Positions 43,452-51,816 of a stretch of DNA of 64,000 nucleotides are shown piece by piece. The DNA comes from Flexithrix dorotheae DSM 6795 (GTDB lineage: Bacteria; Bacteroidota; Bacteroidia; Cytophagales; Flammeovirgaceae), in contig NZ_KB903453.1 in NCBI RefSeq assembly GCF_000379765.1, positions 1 through 64,000 of the forward strand, given 5' to 3'. Positions within the stretch are counted from its first letter, which is position 1; each line of letters begins with the position of its first letter. The position numbers and the translations under genes are program-made. The notes under the pieces were generated by a model, which saw only the letters and a list, made by a program, of their open reading frames with translations, did not search any database and had not been told where the DNA came from.

Positions 43452-44576
43452 TTAACACTTTATGTATTCCAGCTGGTTTAAATTGTTCTGATTCAAATTG
43501 ATGTTCTCTGAATTTCTTTTAACTGCACAAATTTTCATTTTATTATTTTTCCCTTTTAAGTAAATCTCACCTATTGATTTAAAGGTTATGGTGGAAGGAC
43601 GGTGTGAAAGATTAGCAAACTCACTGGAGACTAAAAATAATTCCCCAATTTCATTACATTTTCCCTGAATTCTGGAAGCGGTATTTAATACATCCCCATG
43701 AAAGGCAATTTCCCTTTTAACTTCTCCTACCTCCGTTACGGTCACTTTCCCAAAGTGAACCCCGGCCTTGAATGAGGGTAAAAAACCATATTGGGAGAAG
43801 TAATAATCCTTTCTCTTGGCTAATACATCAATAAAAGCAAAATAAGCCTGTATAACATTATTATTGTCAATTCCATTTTTAATGGGCCAGGTCAGTACTA
43901 CTTCATCTCCTACATATTGATAAATCTCAGCTTTGTATTTTTGCACAATAGAAACATCATGAAAACAATCCTGAAGTAATTGGCTATATCGGACATGTCC
44001 CAATTCCTCTGCTATTGAAGTGGAAGAATTTAAGTCAAGAAACATAAATATACGGGTTTCTTCCTTGGGAGAATAAAAGTCTCCTTTAAGCATTTTGAAC
44101 ATATTTCCTGGTCCAAATTTTCGGTCCATTTGCTTAAAAAAACCAAAAATACAGGTAGTAACAAAAATGAAAACCAGGAAAGTGGTTATGCTGTCATCAA
44201 AGAAAAACTTTTCAAGATTGGTTAGGGAAAATGGTTGGTGCGATTGTTTTAGGAAAAATAAAAAGAGAATAAAAAGCAACAAGCATAAAGTAATAATATA
44301 ATAAAAAATGCTGATCAGAACTACTTTGCCAAATGAGGTTTTATGGGAAAATCTTTTGTAATAAAACTTTTCAAGTAAAGTAAAGGAAAAACCAAATATT
44401 AAACCCAATATCAGCAATAATGGCATGGAAAGTCCAAGATTATCAATTGGGTTAATTCCATTAAAATTTTCAATTCCGTAAAATCTGATGAATATAAAAA
44501 AAGCAAGACTGAGGGTCCATAAAAGCCCTTTTTTTAAAGTGGAAACCAATAAATTAGGTTGGTAGAAAATCCCCAT
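43452..44576 (-). CDS. membrane-bound class III nucleotide cyclase
   Basis: This 374-residue protein has four membrane helices (about 17-33, 47-67, 83-109 and 130-148). The cytoplasmic class III cyclase catalytic domain (about 175-345) carries the two metal-binding Asp residues, Asp181 in IFMFLDLNSS and Asp224 in YQYVGDEVVLTW. The transition-state region is REIAFHGDVLNTASRIQGKCNE with the expected Asn and Arg. It should make cAMP or cGMP from the triphosphate; which base cannot be decided from sequence. The four-helix membrane part resembles other Bacteroidota adenylate/guanylate cyclases. It is a single gene between the second PUL and the efflux operon, and no cyclic-nucleotide effector is present nearby. 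Confidence 0.85.
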   Translation of the reverse strand: MGIFYQPNLLVSTLKKGLLWTLSLAFFIFIRFYGIENFNGINPIDNLGLSMPLLLILGLIFGFSFTLLEKFYYKRFSHKTSFGKVVLISIFYYIITLCLLLFILFLFFLKQSHQPFSLTNLEKFFFDDSITTFLVFIFVTTCIFGFFKQMDRKFGPGNMFKMLKGDFYSPKEETRIFMFLDLNSSTSIAEELGHVRYSQLLQDCFHDVSIVQKYKAEIYQYVGDEVVLTWPIKNGIDNNNVIQAYFAFIDVLAKRKDYYFSQYGFLPSFKAGVHFGKVTVTEVGEVKREIAFHGDVLNTASRIQGKCNEIGELFLVSSEFANLSHRPSTITFKSIGEIYLKGKNNKMKICAVKRNSENINLNQNNLNQLEYIKC

Positions 44577-44660
44577 AGCAATTTAAATTATGGACCGGAA
44601 TAATTTTTTATGGACTACATAAATGGTGGTAAAAAACTGTTGGCTTACATTGATGGTAAA

Positions 44661-44687
44661 GAAAGGAGAGTCATAAACTCCCCTTTC
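44661..44687 (-). terminator. hairpin terminator of the efflux operon
   Basis: GAAAGGAGAGT (44661-44671) pairs with ACTCCCCTTTC (44677-44687) over 11 bp with one G-T pair and a 5-base loop. On the minus strand it begins 10 bases past the RND gene stop and is followed by a short T-rich stretch. A probable, somewhat weak terminator. Confidence 0.7.
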
Positions 44688-44696
44688 AAAGACAAA

Positions 44697-47600
44697 TTAT
44701 TGGCCACTTAAGGCTTGTGGATTAAGGTGTTCTTCCTGTTCTGCATTTACTTTCCCCAATAATTCATCAGCCTCACTTGGCATTTCACTTAGCGGTGTTT
44801 CATCAATTTCGATGATTTTTGGTGTGTTCATGCCAAGTTTTTCTAATATCCTGTCAAATACATAATAGATCAAAGGCACTACAATCAAAGTCAGGAACAT
44901 AGAACTACTCAAACCTCCAATCAGCACCCAACCCAGAGAGTTTTTCCATTCGGCACCTGGTCCACTTGCCATGGCGATGGGCATCATACCAATTACCATA
45001 GCAATGGTGGTCATAAGAATTGGACGGAAACGAATTCGAGTAGCCTGTATTAATGCATTTTTTACATCCATTCCCTTTTCCTTCAATTGGTTGGTAAAGT
45101 CCACCACAAGAATGGCATTCTTGGCCACCAGACCAATTAACATGATAATACCCAGAATTGAGAAAATACTCAGGTTTTGTTTGGCCAATGCCAGTGCCAA
45201 CAATGCTCCGATAATTGCCAGTGGTATGGAAAACATGATCACCAGTGGGTATATATAACTATCATAGAGTGCTACCATAATCAGGTACACAAAGAATAGC
45301 GAAGCCAGTAGTGCAATTCCCAAAGTACCAAAAGCTTTATCCTGGTTTTCTGTATTACCACCTAACCGGTAACTCATCCCTTCAGGCATATCAACCTTAT
45401 CCATTTTCTCCCTAATTTCAGCGGCAATTATACCTTCCGGTCTACCTAATACCTGGGAGGCAATGGTTACAGCTGCAATTCTGTTTTCCCGGTCCAGCCT
45501 TGTTGGTCCAACTCCTTCTTCAATATTGGCAAATTGAGATAATCGAATAACCTGTCCTTTGTTATTGATAAAAGTAAGTGCGCCTAAATCTGTTTTATTC
45601 CTTCTATCAAATTCATCAAGCCTGATATTGATTTCGTATTCATATTCTCCATCCCGGTATTCAGTATCGTCATTTCCGTTAAATGCTACCCGCATTCCAC
45701 CACCTACCTGTTCCAGGGAAAGACCAAGTGAGGCCATTTTATCCCTATCTATTTTTACACTGATTTCAGGTTTACCAGCTTCCACACTCGATTTAATATC
45801 AGCTGTTCCATTTACACTGGCAACCACATTCTCCACCACCTTCGAGAATTCCAAAAGAGAATCTAATTCCGGACCTGTGATAATGACCTGAATAGGTGCC
45901 GCTTCTGCTGTTCCCATAATGGATACGTTCACGGTGGTAAATTCAACATTAGGAACCTTCTGTTCCAGTTCCACTTTTAATTTCCTTGAGAAAAACTTTG
46001 TGGAATAATCCCTGGCCTCCTTATCAATTAGTTTTACAGTAATTTCCGCAGCATTTGCTTTATCCTGTGTACCCAAAAACTGATCAGTGACTTCTCCTAC
46101 AGTGGTAAAATATTTAGTGACATCAGGATTTTGAGTCAGAATTTTTTCTACTTTTTGAGTCACGAAGTTGGTTTGTTCAATAGTGGCATCATCTGGCAGC
46201 TCTAACCTGATCAGGAATTCTCCCTTGTCACCACTGGTAATAAATTCACTACCGATAAAACCAAAAGGCAATAAAGCAACCGATCCAAAAAACATCAGGA
46301 TTACCACAATGAAGGTCACAATCTTATGATTGAAACACCATTTTAACATATTGGTAATTTCCTCAATAAAGGCATCAATCAATTTTTCAAAACCAAGAAT
46401 AAATCTACCAATTAAATTTTTATTGGAAATATGTTCCAGTTTTGAAAACCTGGAAGATAAAAGCGGAATCAGGGTGAAAGCTACAAACATACTTAGAAGA
46501 GTAGAGATAGCCACTACAACAGCAAATTGCCTTACAATATCTGCCACCAAACCGGTTGACATAGCCAGGGGTACAAACACAACTACGATTACTAAAGTAA
46601 TAGAACCTACTGTAGCTCCAATCTCTCTGATTCCATCAAAGGAGGCTTGTATTTTGTTTTTACCCATTTCCATGTGCCGGTAAATATTTTCAATTACCAC
46701 AATGGCATCATCCACCAGAATACCCACTACCAGCGAAAGTCCCAGCAGCGTCATCAGGTTTAGGGTAAACCCAAATAAATACATAAAAGTAAAAGTGGAA
46801 ATTATGGAAACAGGCACAGCGATCATTACAATTATGGCATTCCTTATACTATGCAGAAACAATAACATCACCACGGCCACTAATATAATTGCAATTACTA
46901 AATCATGAATTACTGCATCAGCAGCTTCAAGGGTAAAGATGGCGCTATCCTGAGCAATTGAAAATTTTAAATTAATTTTCCCATACTCTTGTTCCAGGTT
47001 AGTCATAGCCGCTTTTGTAAGTGCACTAACCTCCACCGCATTGGCATCGGATTGCTTCTGAATGGCCAACATGATGGATTCTTTTGAATCAATCTTACTG
47101 ATTTTTTCAGTTTCTATTTTAGTATCCTGAACTTCAGCAATGTCCTTTAATCTCACCATCCCTCCATCGTCATGGTGAACCAGCACTAAATCCTCTATTT
47201 CCTTTAAAGAACTAAACTTCCCAGCCAGCCTGATGGCTACCTGTCCGTCCTGGCTTTTTACTTTTCCTGTAGGGAAATCCAGGTTAGAATTATTGATCTT
47301 TTGGCTCACCTGCAAAATGGATAATTTATACGATTCCATCTTACTTTTATCAATATTCACACGAATTTCCCTTTCTTCACCACCGGTAAGGGCAATTTTG
47401 GCTACCCCGGGAATTCTGGCTAAAGAAGGTTGAATTTTATTTTTGACCAAATCAAAAAATTCTGTGGAGGCTACATCAGCCTCAGCTCCAACATACATTA
47501 TTGGCCGGTCACTTACATTAAATTTCTCTAATGAAGGAGGGTCAACATCCTCCGGAAGGTCCTTTAAGATAGCATCAATTTTTCTTTGGGCATCCTGCAA

Positions 47601-47912
47601 TCCTTTGTCAGGATCAGTGCCCATTACCATTTCGATAATGACTATGGATACATTTTCCAGCGAATAAGATTTTATCCTGTCAAGTCCTTCCAATGAGGCC
47701 ACTGCATCTTCTATTTCTTTGGTAACTGAAGTTTCTACTTCATCCGGAGATGCACCAGGATAAATTGTCGTAACAGTTACAATGGGTTGTGAAATATCAG
47801 GGATAAGTTCGTAACCCAGATTCATATAAGATCCGATCCCAAATGTGAGCAGTAGGGAAAATATTACCACTACAACGGTTGATCTTTTTATCGATACTTT
47901 TGTAAGTTGCAT
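44697..47912 (-). CDS. RND-family efflux transporter (HAE1/AcrB type)
   Basis: This 1071-residue protein shows the AcrB layout: TM1 at about 10-32, a large periplasmic loop, TM2-6 at about 335-500, TM7 at about 530-550, a second periplasmic loop, and TM8-12 at about 855-1020. The proton-relay Asp pair is present in LVVGILVDDAIVVIENIYRHME of TM4. Typical motifs include YPGASPDEVETSVTKEIEDAV and NAILVVDFTNQLKEKG. It pumps hydrophobic or amphipathic compounds across the envelope with the adaptor and TolC-like channel encoded just upstream. Last gene of a four-gene operon headed by a GbsR/MarR-type regulator. The substrate is unknown. Confidence 0.94.
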   Translation of the reverse strand: MQLTKVSIKRSTVVVVIFSLLLTFGIGSYMNLGYELIPDISQPIVTVTTIYPGASPDEVETSVTKEIEDAVASLEGLDRIKSYSLENVSIVIIEMVMGTDPDKGLQDAQRKIDAILKDLPEDVDPPSLEKFNVSDRPIMYVGAEADVASTEFFDLVKNKIQPSLARIPGVAKIALTGGEEREIRVNIDKSKMESYKLSILQVSQKINNSNLDFPTGKVKSQDGQVAIRLAGKFSSLKEIEDLVLVHHDDGGMVRLKDIAEVQDTKIETEKISKIDSKESIMLAIQKQSDANAVEVSALTKAAMTNLEQEYGKINLKFSIAQDSAIFTLEAADAVIHDLVIAIILVAVVMLLFLHSIRNAIIVMIAVPVSIISTFTFMYLFGFTLNLMTLLGLSLVVGILVDDAIVVIENIYRHMEMGKNKIQASFDGIREIGATVGSITLVIVVVFVPLAMSTGLVADIVRQFAVVVAISTLLSMFVAFTLIPLLSSRFSKLEHISNKNLIGRFILGFEKLIDAFIEEITNMLKWCFNHKIVTFIVVILMFFGSVALLPFGFIGSEFITSGDKGEFLIRLELPDDATIEQTNFVTQKVEKILTQNPDVTKYFTTVGEVTDQFLGTQDKANAAEITVKLIDKEARDYSTKFFSRKLKVELEQKVPNVEFTTVNVSIMGTAEAAPIQVIITGPELDSLLEFSKVVENVVASVNGTADIKSSVEAGKPEISVKIDRDKMASLGLSLEQVGGGMRVAFNGNDDTEYRDGEYEYEINIRLDEFDRRNKTDLGALTFINNKGQVIRLSQFANIEEGVGPTRLDRENRIAAVTIASQVLGRPEGIIAAEIREKMDKVDMPEGMSYRLGGNTENQDKAFGTLGIALLASLFFVYLIMVALYDSYIYPLVIMFSIPLAIIGALLALALAKQNLSIFSILGIIMLIGLVAKNAILVVDFTNQLKEKGMDVKNALIQATRIRFRPILMTTIAMVIGMMPIAMASGPGAEWKNSLGWVLIGGLSSSMFLTLIVVPLIYYVFDRILEKLGMNTPKIIEIDETPLSEMPSEADELLGKVNAEQEEHLNPQALSGQ

Positions 47913-47937
47913 GAAGATATATTTTGAGTTGTTTTGA

Positions 47938-48990
47938 TTATATAGCGGTTACTTTGGTGCCATCCTTAAGGTTGATTTGTCCACTGAGTACTACTTTTTC
48001 GCCTTTTTTAAGCCCACTGATTACTTCAACCTTATCATCGAACACTCTTCCGATGACGATTGATCTCAGCTTCGCAGTTTCATTTTCTACTACATAAACA
48101 CTGGGTTCTTTCAAACTTCCTGAAATAGCCTTTCTCTCCAGGATTACAGAAGCTTTTGGAGTAAATTGGAAATTAGCTACAGCGTACATCCCGGCTTTTA
48201 GAGGAAGGTCTTTTTTGTTATTTAAAACTTCTATTTCCACACTGTACTTAAGGGTATTATCAGCTTTTTGTGCAATGGTGAGCACTTTTCCCTCAATGGA
48301 TTCACCCGGATGGACATCGGTGTTAATTTCAACTATCTGGCCTTCTTTCACCTCCAGTATGTAGGATTCAGGGAGTTTTAATTCCAGCTTCAGTTTGGAA
48401 ACATCTACAATATCGTAAACCTTTTTCCCAGGAGAAAGAAAACTGCCAATTTCAATATAATCATCGTGAATTACACCATTAATTGGACTCTTAATATAAG
48501 TATCTTCAAGTTTCTTTTGTATGGATTTATAACTGGCTTCAGCTTGCTTCAATCCAAGTCTGGCATCTTCCAGATCACGTTCCGTAATGGCATCCTCTTT
48601 AATCAGCTTTTCAAATCTGGCTACGTCTTTTTCCATTTTTTCAAACTGAGCCTTTGCAGCAATGAGTTGTGCCTTAATTAAATCATTATCTACCTCAAGC
48701 AATAGGGTACCAACGGAAACCTTATCACCTTTTCTTTTAAAAAGTTTTACAACTTTCCCCTGGGTTTCAGACATCAGCTCTAGTTCAGCCTTCGGTTCCA
48801 GGGTGCCATTTAAATTTACGTTTCCGCTTATTTCTTCTTCTTTTAAGGAAGTAATGGTAACTGGAATGGATTCACTTTTTTGCTGTAAAGAGGCAGCGGT
48901 TTCTTCCATTTCTTTTTTATTGCTTGAAAGCGTGAAGGCTACTATGCTAATTAAAGAAATTACTAATACTATTCCGATTATTTTTTTCAT
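47938..48990 (-). CDS. RND periplasmic adaptor (membrane fusion protein)
   Basis: This 350-residue protein has an N-terminal signal or anchor helix (about 3-20) and a barrel-sandwich hybrid split around a coiled-coil hairpin. The first lipoyl half is at about 70-105 (AELELMSETQGKVVKLFKRKGDKVSVG), the hairpin at about 110-165, and the second half contains TYIKSPINGVIHDDYIEIG. The beta-barrel is at about 195-270 and the membrane-proximal domain at about 275-350 (ALKKGEKVVLSGQINLKDGTKV). It couples the RND pump to the outer-membrane channel. The short hairpin is typical of HlyD_D23-type adaptors. It lies 25 bases from the RND gene and 40 bases from the tolC-like gene. Confidence 0.93.
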   Translation of the reverse strand: MKKIIGIVLVISLISIVAFTLSSNKKEMEETAASLQQKSESIPVTITSLKEEEISGNVNLNGTLEPKAELELMSETQGKVVKLFKRKGDKVSVGTLLLEVDNDLIKAQLIAAKAQFEKMEKDVARFEKLIKEDAITERDLEDARLGLKQAEASYKSIQKKLEDTYIKSPINGVIHDDYIEIGSFLSPGKKVYDIVDVSKLKLELKLPESYILEVKEGQIVEINTDVHPGESIEGKVLTIAQKADNTLKYSVEIEVLNNKKDLPLKAGMYAVANFQFTPKASVILERKAISGSLKEPSVYVVENETAKLRSIVIGRVFDDKVEVISGLKKGEKVVLSGQINLKDGTKVTAI

Positions 48991-49030
48991 GGGATTAATT
49001 TATACTGAGGTTTGGTTGACGATTATATTT

Positions 49031-50389
49031 TTATTCTGCGATTGAATTTAAATGACCTTTTGCCTTGATAAGGTCAAGTTCCGCTTGTTTAATTTTGATT
49101 ACTTCTGTATTATATCCTATTCGGGCTTCTCTCAGGGAAGTTTCTGCATCCAGTAGATCAGAAAGTTGGGAAACTCCTTCTTTATATAGGCTGTTTACCT
49201 GGTTGTATACTTTTTCCGCCAGAGCCATATTTTCTTCCTGGGCTTCCAGAGATTCCAGACTATTCATCAGTTGAGAACTAGCTGTTTGTTGTTCAAGAGA
49301 AATGTAGGATGCTGTTTTGTAGATGTTCTCGGTAAGAATAGACTGATCAATTTTAGATTGAGCTACTTTATACTTTTTTTGGAAGCCATCAAAAATTGGA
49401 ATATTCAGTTTTAATCCGATAACTGCTGCATCGAACCACTTTTTGGAATACAAATCTCCAAAGGAATTTCTCAGGCCCTGGAAGTAGTATCTTCCGTACA
49501 ACATTAAGGAAGGATAGTAGCCAGACTGGATGTTTTTCTGGTTTAACTGATTCAATTCCAGTTGTTTATTTAGGATTTGAATTTCAATTCTTTCTTCTAT
49601 TTCAAGATTGTTGTTTTTTAAAACTTCTTTTTCATTGAAAGTGGTAATGGCTGTATTATCTAGTGAAATATTTTCTTCAATGGGCATGCCCATTAGGTAT
49701 TTTAACCTACTTACCTGGCTTTCAAAACTAGTGATAAGACTCTTTCTTTGAGTTTCCAGGTTGGTTTTATTCACCTTCACTCTGTTGTAATCAACTGATT
49801 TTACCAGGTCATTTTCCACTCTGACTTTCATGATGGAAAGTAACTGATCCAGTTTCTTCAGGTTATCGTTTATGATATTGAGTTGCTCCTGTAAGTACAA
49901 TGCATTGTAATAATTGGACGCTACATGATAAATGACATCCTCATCAGTTTTTAATTGGTTTAGGGCATAATATTCCCTTGAAGCTTTGGTAGCTTGCAAG
50001 CCCACAAAATAAGACTGATCAAAGATGAGCTGGTTGGCCTCTATCCCACCTGTGGAAGAATATGTAGTACCAAATTGGACAGGTAGGGTAGTGCCTGGTT
50101 CACCCAGAATTTCCCCGGGCAACACCTGGGTTGGTAATTTTAAATTATTGTCAAACGTGGCAAAAGCATTAATTTGGGGTAAGCCGGTCCCTCGAATTTC
50201 CTTGATTCGGTTTTCAGCACTTTCGTACTCATAATCTGCAATTTTTACATCATGGCTATGTTTAAGGGCATAATTAATACAATCCTTTAATGCAAGTCTG
50301 TCGGTGATATCCTGACTATACGCATTGTTGTAAATAACAATTTGTGACAAAATGAAGCTCAAAAAGAGCAGGTTAATTTTTTTTTGCAT
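49031..50389 (-). CDS. TolC-family outer-membrane efflux channel
   Basis: This 452-residue protein has a signal peptide (about 1-25, ending AYSQ) and two repeated OEP domains with long helices (about 35-215 and 240-445). Hallmarks are LALKDCINYALKHSHDVKIADYEYESAENRIKEIRG near the start and NQVNSLYKEGVSQLSDLLDAETSLREARIGYNTEVIKIKQAELDLIKAKG near the end. It forms the trimeric exit duct for the RND pump. It is preceded by the regulator gene; the 75-base gap between them carries an inverted repeat with TTAGTTC/GAACTAA arms, which matches a half-site upstream of the regulator. Confidence 0.93.
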   Translation of the reverse strand: MQKKINLLFLSFILSQIVIYNNAYSQDITDRLALKDCINYALKHSHDVKIADYEYESAENRIKEIRGTGLPQINAFATFDNNLKLPTQVLPGEILGEPGTTLPVQFGTTYSSTGGIEANQLIFDQSYFVGLQATKASREYYALNQLKTDEDVIYHVASNYYNALYLQEQLNIINDNLKKLDQLLSIMKVRVENDLVKSVDYNRVKVNKTNLETQRKSLITSFESQVSRLKYLMGMPIEENISLDNTAITTFNEKEVLKNNNLEIEERIEIQILNKQLELNQLNQKNIQSGYYPSLMLYGRYYFQGLRNSFGDLYSKKWFDAAVIGLKLNIPIFDGFQKKYKVAQSKIDQSILTENIYKTASYISLEQQTASSQLMNSLESLEAQEENMALAEKVYNQVNSLYKEGVSQLSDLLDAETSLREARIGYNTEVIKIKQAELDLIKAKGHLNSIAE

Positions 50390-50426
50390 TTGATTTTAAT
50401 TTGTTCATTTAACACTTTTTTGAAAA

Positions 50427-50452
50427 GTTAGTTCAGTAAAAAAAGAACTAAC
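50427..50452. promoter_or_regulatory. inverted repeat between gbsR-like and tolC-like genes (candidate operator)
   Basis: GTTAGTTC (50427-50434) and GAACTAAC (50445-50452) are perfect reverse complements with a 10-base spacer. The half-site TTAGTTC also appears in the larger dyad upstream of the regulator gene (50976-51019), supporting binding by the regulator encoded between them. Confidence 0.5.
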
Positions 50453-50464
50453 CATGTAAAAAAA

Positions 50465-50941
50465 TTATTTTCTTCTATTCGAAACCCATTCCGCATAAAG
50501 TTTTGGAAGGTGATTATTCGTAAATTCCAGGTAATCAATCACATCTTTAATGGTTTCGCATAAGCCATTCAAATTTTTGCTTTCCTTTAATTCATGTACC
50601 TCCTTGAGCACAGAAATAAATTTGTGCCTCATGTCTTGTTCTTCTTTAAGAATATCTTCAAACATTATTTGCCTGATCCGAAAATATCTTTTTCTTTCAC
50701 CTGTCTTAGTGATATACTCTATTTTATTGGTATTTAAAAGGAAATTTAATGCTGAACTTGTGGCACTTTTGCTAAGGTGTAATACTTCCCGAATCTGGTC
50801 AAAAGTCAATTCATTTGTATCAGATATCATTAATAATCCCAATACCCTGGCAATGGCTGGTTGCCAGCCTTTTGATTCAAGAAAAACACCGAATTTTTCG
50901 ATTAATTCTTTTTGATTGTTGGAAAGATGAATTTCATTCAT
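50465..50941 (-). CDS. GbsR/MarR-type transcriptional regulator
   Basis: This 158-residue protein has a winged helix-turn-helix at about 35-95 (VLGLLMISDTNELTFDQIREVLHLSKSATSSALNFLLNTNKIEYITKTGERKRYFRIR). The ERKRYFR wing and the following all-helical dimerisation region are typical of the GbsR family, a branch of MarR. It is the first gene of the minus-strand operon ending in the RND pump and most likely represses it until a toxic ligand binds. Matching TTAGTTC-type dyads lie upstream and downstream of the gene. The divergent arsenic operon starts about 330 bases away and could share the control region. Confidence 0.85.
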   Translation of the reverse strand: MNEIHLSNNQKELIEKFGVFLESKGWQPAIARVLGLLMISDTNELTFDQIREVLHLSKSATSSALNFLLNTNKIEYITKTGERKRYFRIRQIMFEDILKEEQDMRHKFISVLKEVHELKESKNLNGLCETIKDVIDYLEFTNNHLPKLYAEWVSNRRK

Positions 50942-50975
50942 GTTCGTATATTGCTCGAATTTAAAACAAAATTAG

Positions 50976-51019
50976 TATAATTCTTTTGGTTCTGCAAATA
51001 CAGAACTAAAAGAATTATA
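50976..51019. promoter_or_regulatory. 19-bp near-perfect inverted repeat upstream of gbsR-like gene (candidate operator)
   Basis: TATAATTCTTTTGGTTCTG (50976-50994) and CAGAACTAAAAGAATTATA (51001-51019) are reverse complements with one G-T mismatch and a 6-base spacer. The dyad begins 35 bases upstream of the regulator start codon. It contains the half-site TTAGTTCTG (minus strand), matching TTAGTTCAG in the 50427-50452 dyad. Confidence 0.6.
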
Positions 51020-51171
51020 ATTTATTTTTTAATGACTACTAAAAAGTCTGGCTAAAAATAGCAATTATTTAATAATATAGCATCATGCCAGGATTATCGG
51101 ATAAAATTTGAGGAGCTCGAGCCTGAAAGAGCGGGTAAAATCTCCAGGAGATATAAACTTCAATATTTTGA

Positions 51172-51223
51172 AATCAAACCATTCTTTCTATTTCAAAAAA
51201 ATAAATAAAAGAATGGTTTGATT
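51172..51223. promoter_or_regulatory. perfect 16-bp inverted repeat upstream of arsR
   Basis: AATCAAACCATTCTTT (51172-51187) and AAAGAATGGTTTGATT (51208-51223) are exact reverse complements with a 20-base spacer. The dyad ends 45 bases before the arsR start, in the divergent gap between the gbsR-like and arsR genes. The wide spacing suggests an RNA hairpin or a DNA-looping site rather than a simple operator. Confidence 0.55.
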
Positions 51224-51236
51224 ATTTTAAAAGTTA

Positions 51237-51252
51237 ATTGTAATATTGCAAT
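51237..51252. promoter_or_regulatory. candidate ArsR operator ATTGTAAT-ATTGCAAT
   Basis: Two adjoining 8-bp near-identical palindromic units, ATTGTAAT (51237-51244) and ATTGCAAT (51245-51252), lie 16 bases before the arsR ATG. The ATTGCAAT core occurs again within a 14-bp perfect palindrome after arsR (51627-51640). The position is right for autorepression. Confidence 0.5.
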
Positions 51253-51268
51253 GAATTAATAAATAAAG

Positions 51269-51604
51269 ATGGGAGTAACCAAAACAGATTTATTTAGTCA
51301 GGAACAAAATGATTTAGCGCAGGTGGCGAAGGCTTTCGCACATCCTGCCAGGGTTGCGATTATTCAATACCTGATTAAGGCGGATGCATGCATTAATGGA
51401 GATTTGGTGCAAGAACTCGGATTGGCACAGGCTACCATCAGTCAACATTTGAGAGAGTTGAAAGAAATTGGAATTATTCAGGGCACCATTGAAGGTGTGT
51501 CTGTGAGTTATTGCATAAATTCTACTCGCTGGGAGGAAATTAAGAATTTATTTAATCAGTTATTTGATAAGTTTATCGATCCTTCATCAAGGGATTGTTG
51601 CTAA
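51269..51604 (+). CDS. arsR: ArsR-family metalloregulator
   Basis: This 111-residue winged-helix protein begins the recognisable ArsR fold at VAKAFAHPARVAIIQYLIKADACINGD, with the recognition helix in LAQATISQHLRELKEIGII. Candidate As(III) ligands are the Cys in KADACINGD and the vicinal Cys pair at the very C-terminus (SSRDCC). Some ArsR proteins use a similar C-terminal pair, but the exact geometry is not certain. It should repress itself and the two downstream genes until arsenite or antimonite binds. Candidate operators with ATTGCAAT cores flank the gene. It heads an ars operon on the plus strand. Confidence 0.9.
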   Translation: MGVTKTDLFSQEQNDLAQVAKAFAHPARVAIIQYLIKADACINGDLVQELGLAQATISQHLRELKEIGIIQGTIEGVSVSYCINSTRWEEIKNLFNQLFDKFIDPSSRDCC

Positions 51605-51626
51605 AAAAATTTACTCTTATTCATCG

Positions 51627-51640
51627 TTTTATTGCAATAA
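51627..51640. promoter_or_regulatory. 14-bp perfect palindrome after arsR (candidate second operator)
   Basis: TTTATTGCAATAAA is a perfect palindrome 23 bases past the arsR stop. It shares ATTGCAAT with the site before arsR. It could give a second promoter for the reductase-like and efflux genes. Confidence 0.45.
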
Positions 51641-51644
51641 AGTT

Positions 51645-51745
51645 ATAAAAAGATTCAAAAAATAATCGTGTATTATTTTGCTGTAAAAGACTGATAGAGA
51701 GCGTGCTTTTACTCGGAAATAATATTCCATGATGTGGAGCACTGG
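51645..51745 (-). repeat. dispersed intergenic repeat, copy C (inverted, one decayed unit)
   Basis: Read on the minus strand, this copy has one degenerate unit, GCTCCACATCATGG (51740-51727). The core ATTATTTCCGAG follows, then TCTCTATCAGTCTTTTA and the CACGATTA tail into TTTTTTGAATC. It aligns with copies A and B over nearly the full core but has more substitutions. It separates arsR from the next ars gene, with the unit end about 75 bases before that gene. Confidence 0.75.
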
Positions 51746-51816
51746 TGCTTAGATAACCATTTTTCAGAACAAAACAGATTTAGTTTAATGTATTTATTCT
51801 CATAAACATAAGTCAA

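Noticed and set aside
51172-51223. Terminal inverted repeats of a small transposon
   Set aside because: Only 20 bases lie between the arms, no target duplication is visible and no transposase is present; a hairpin or regulatory dyad is simpler.
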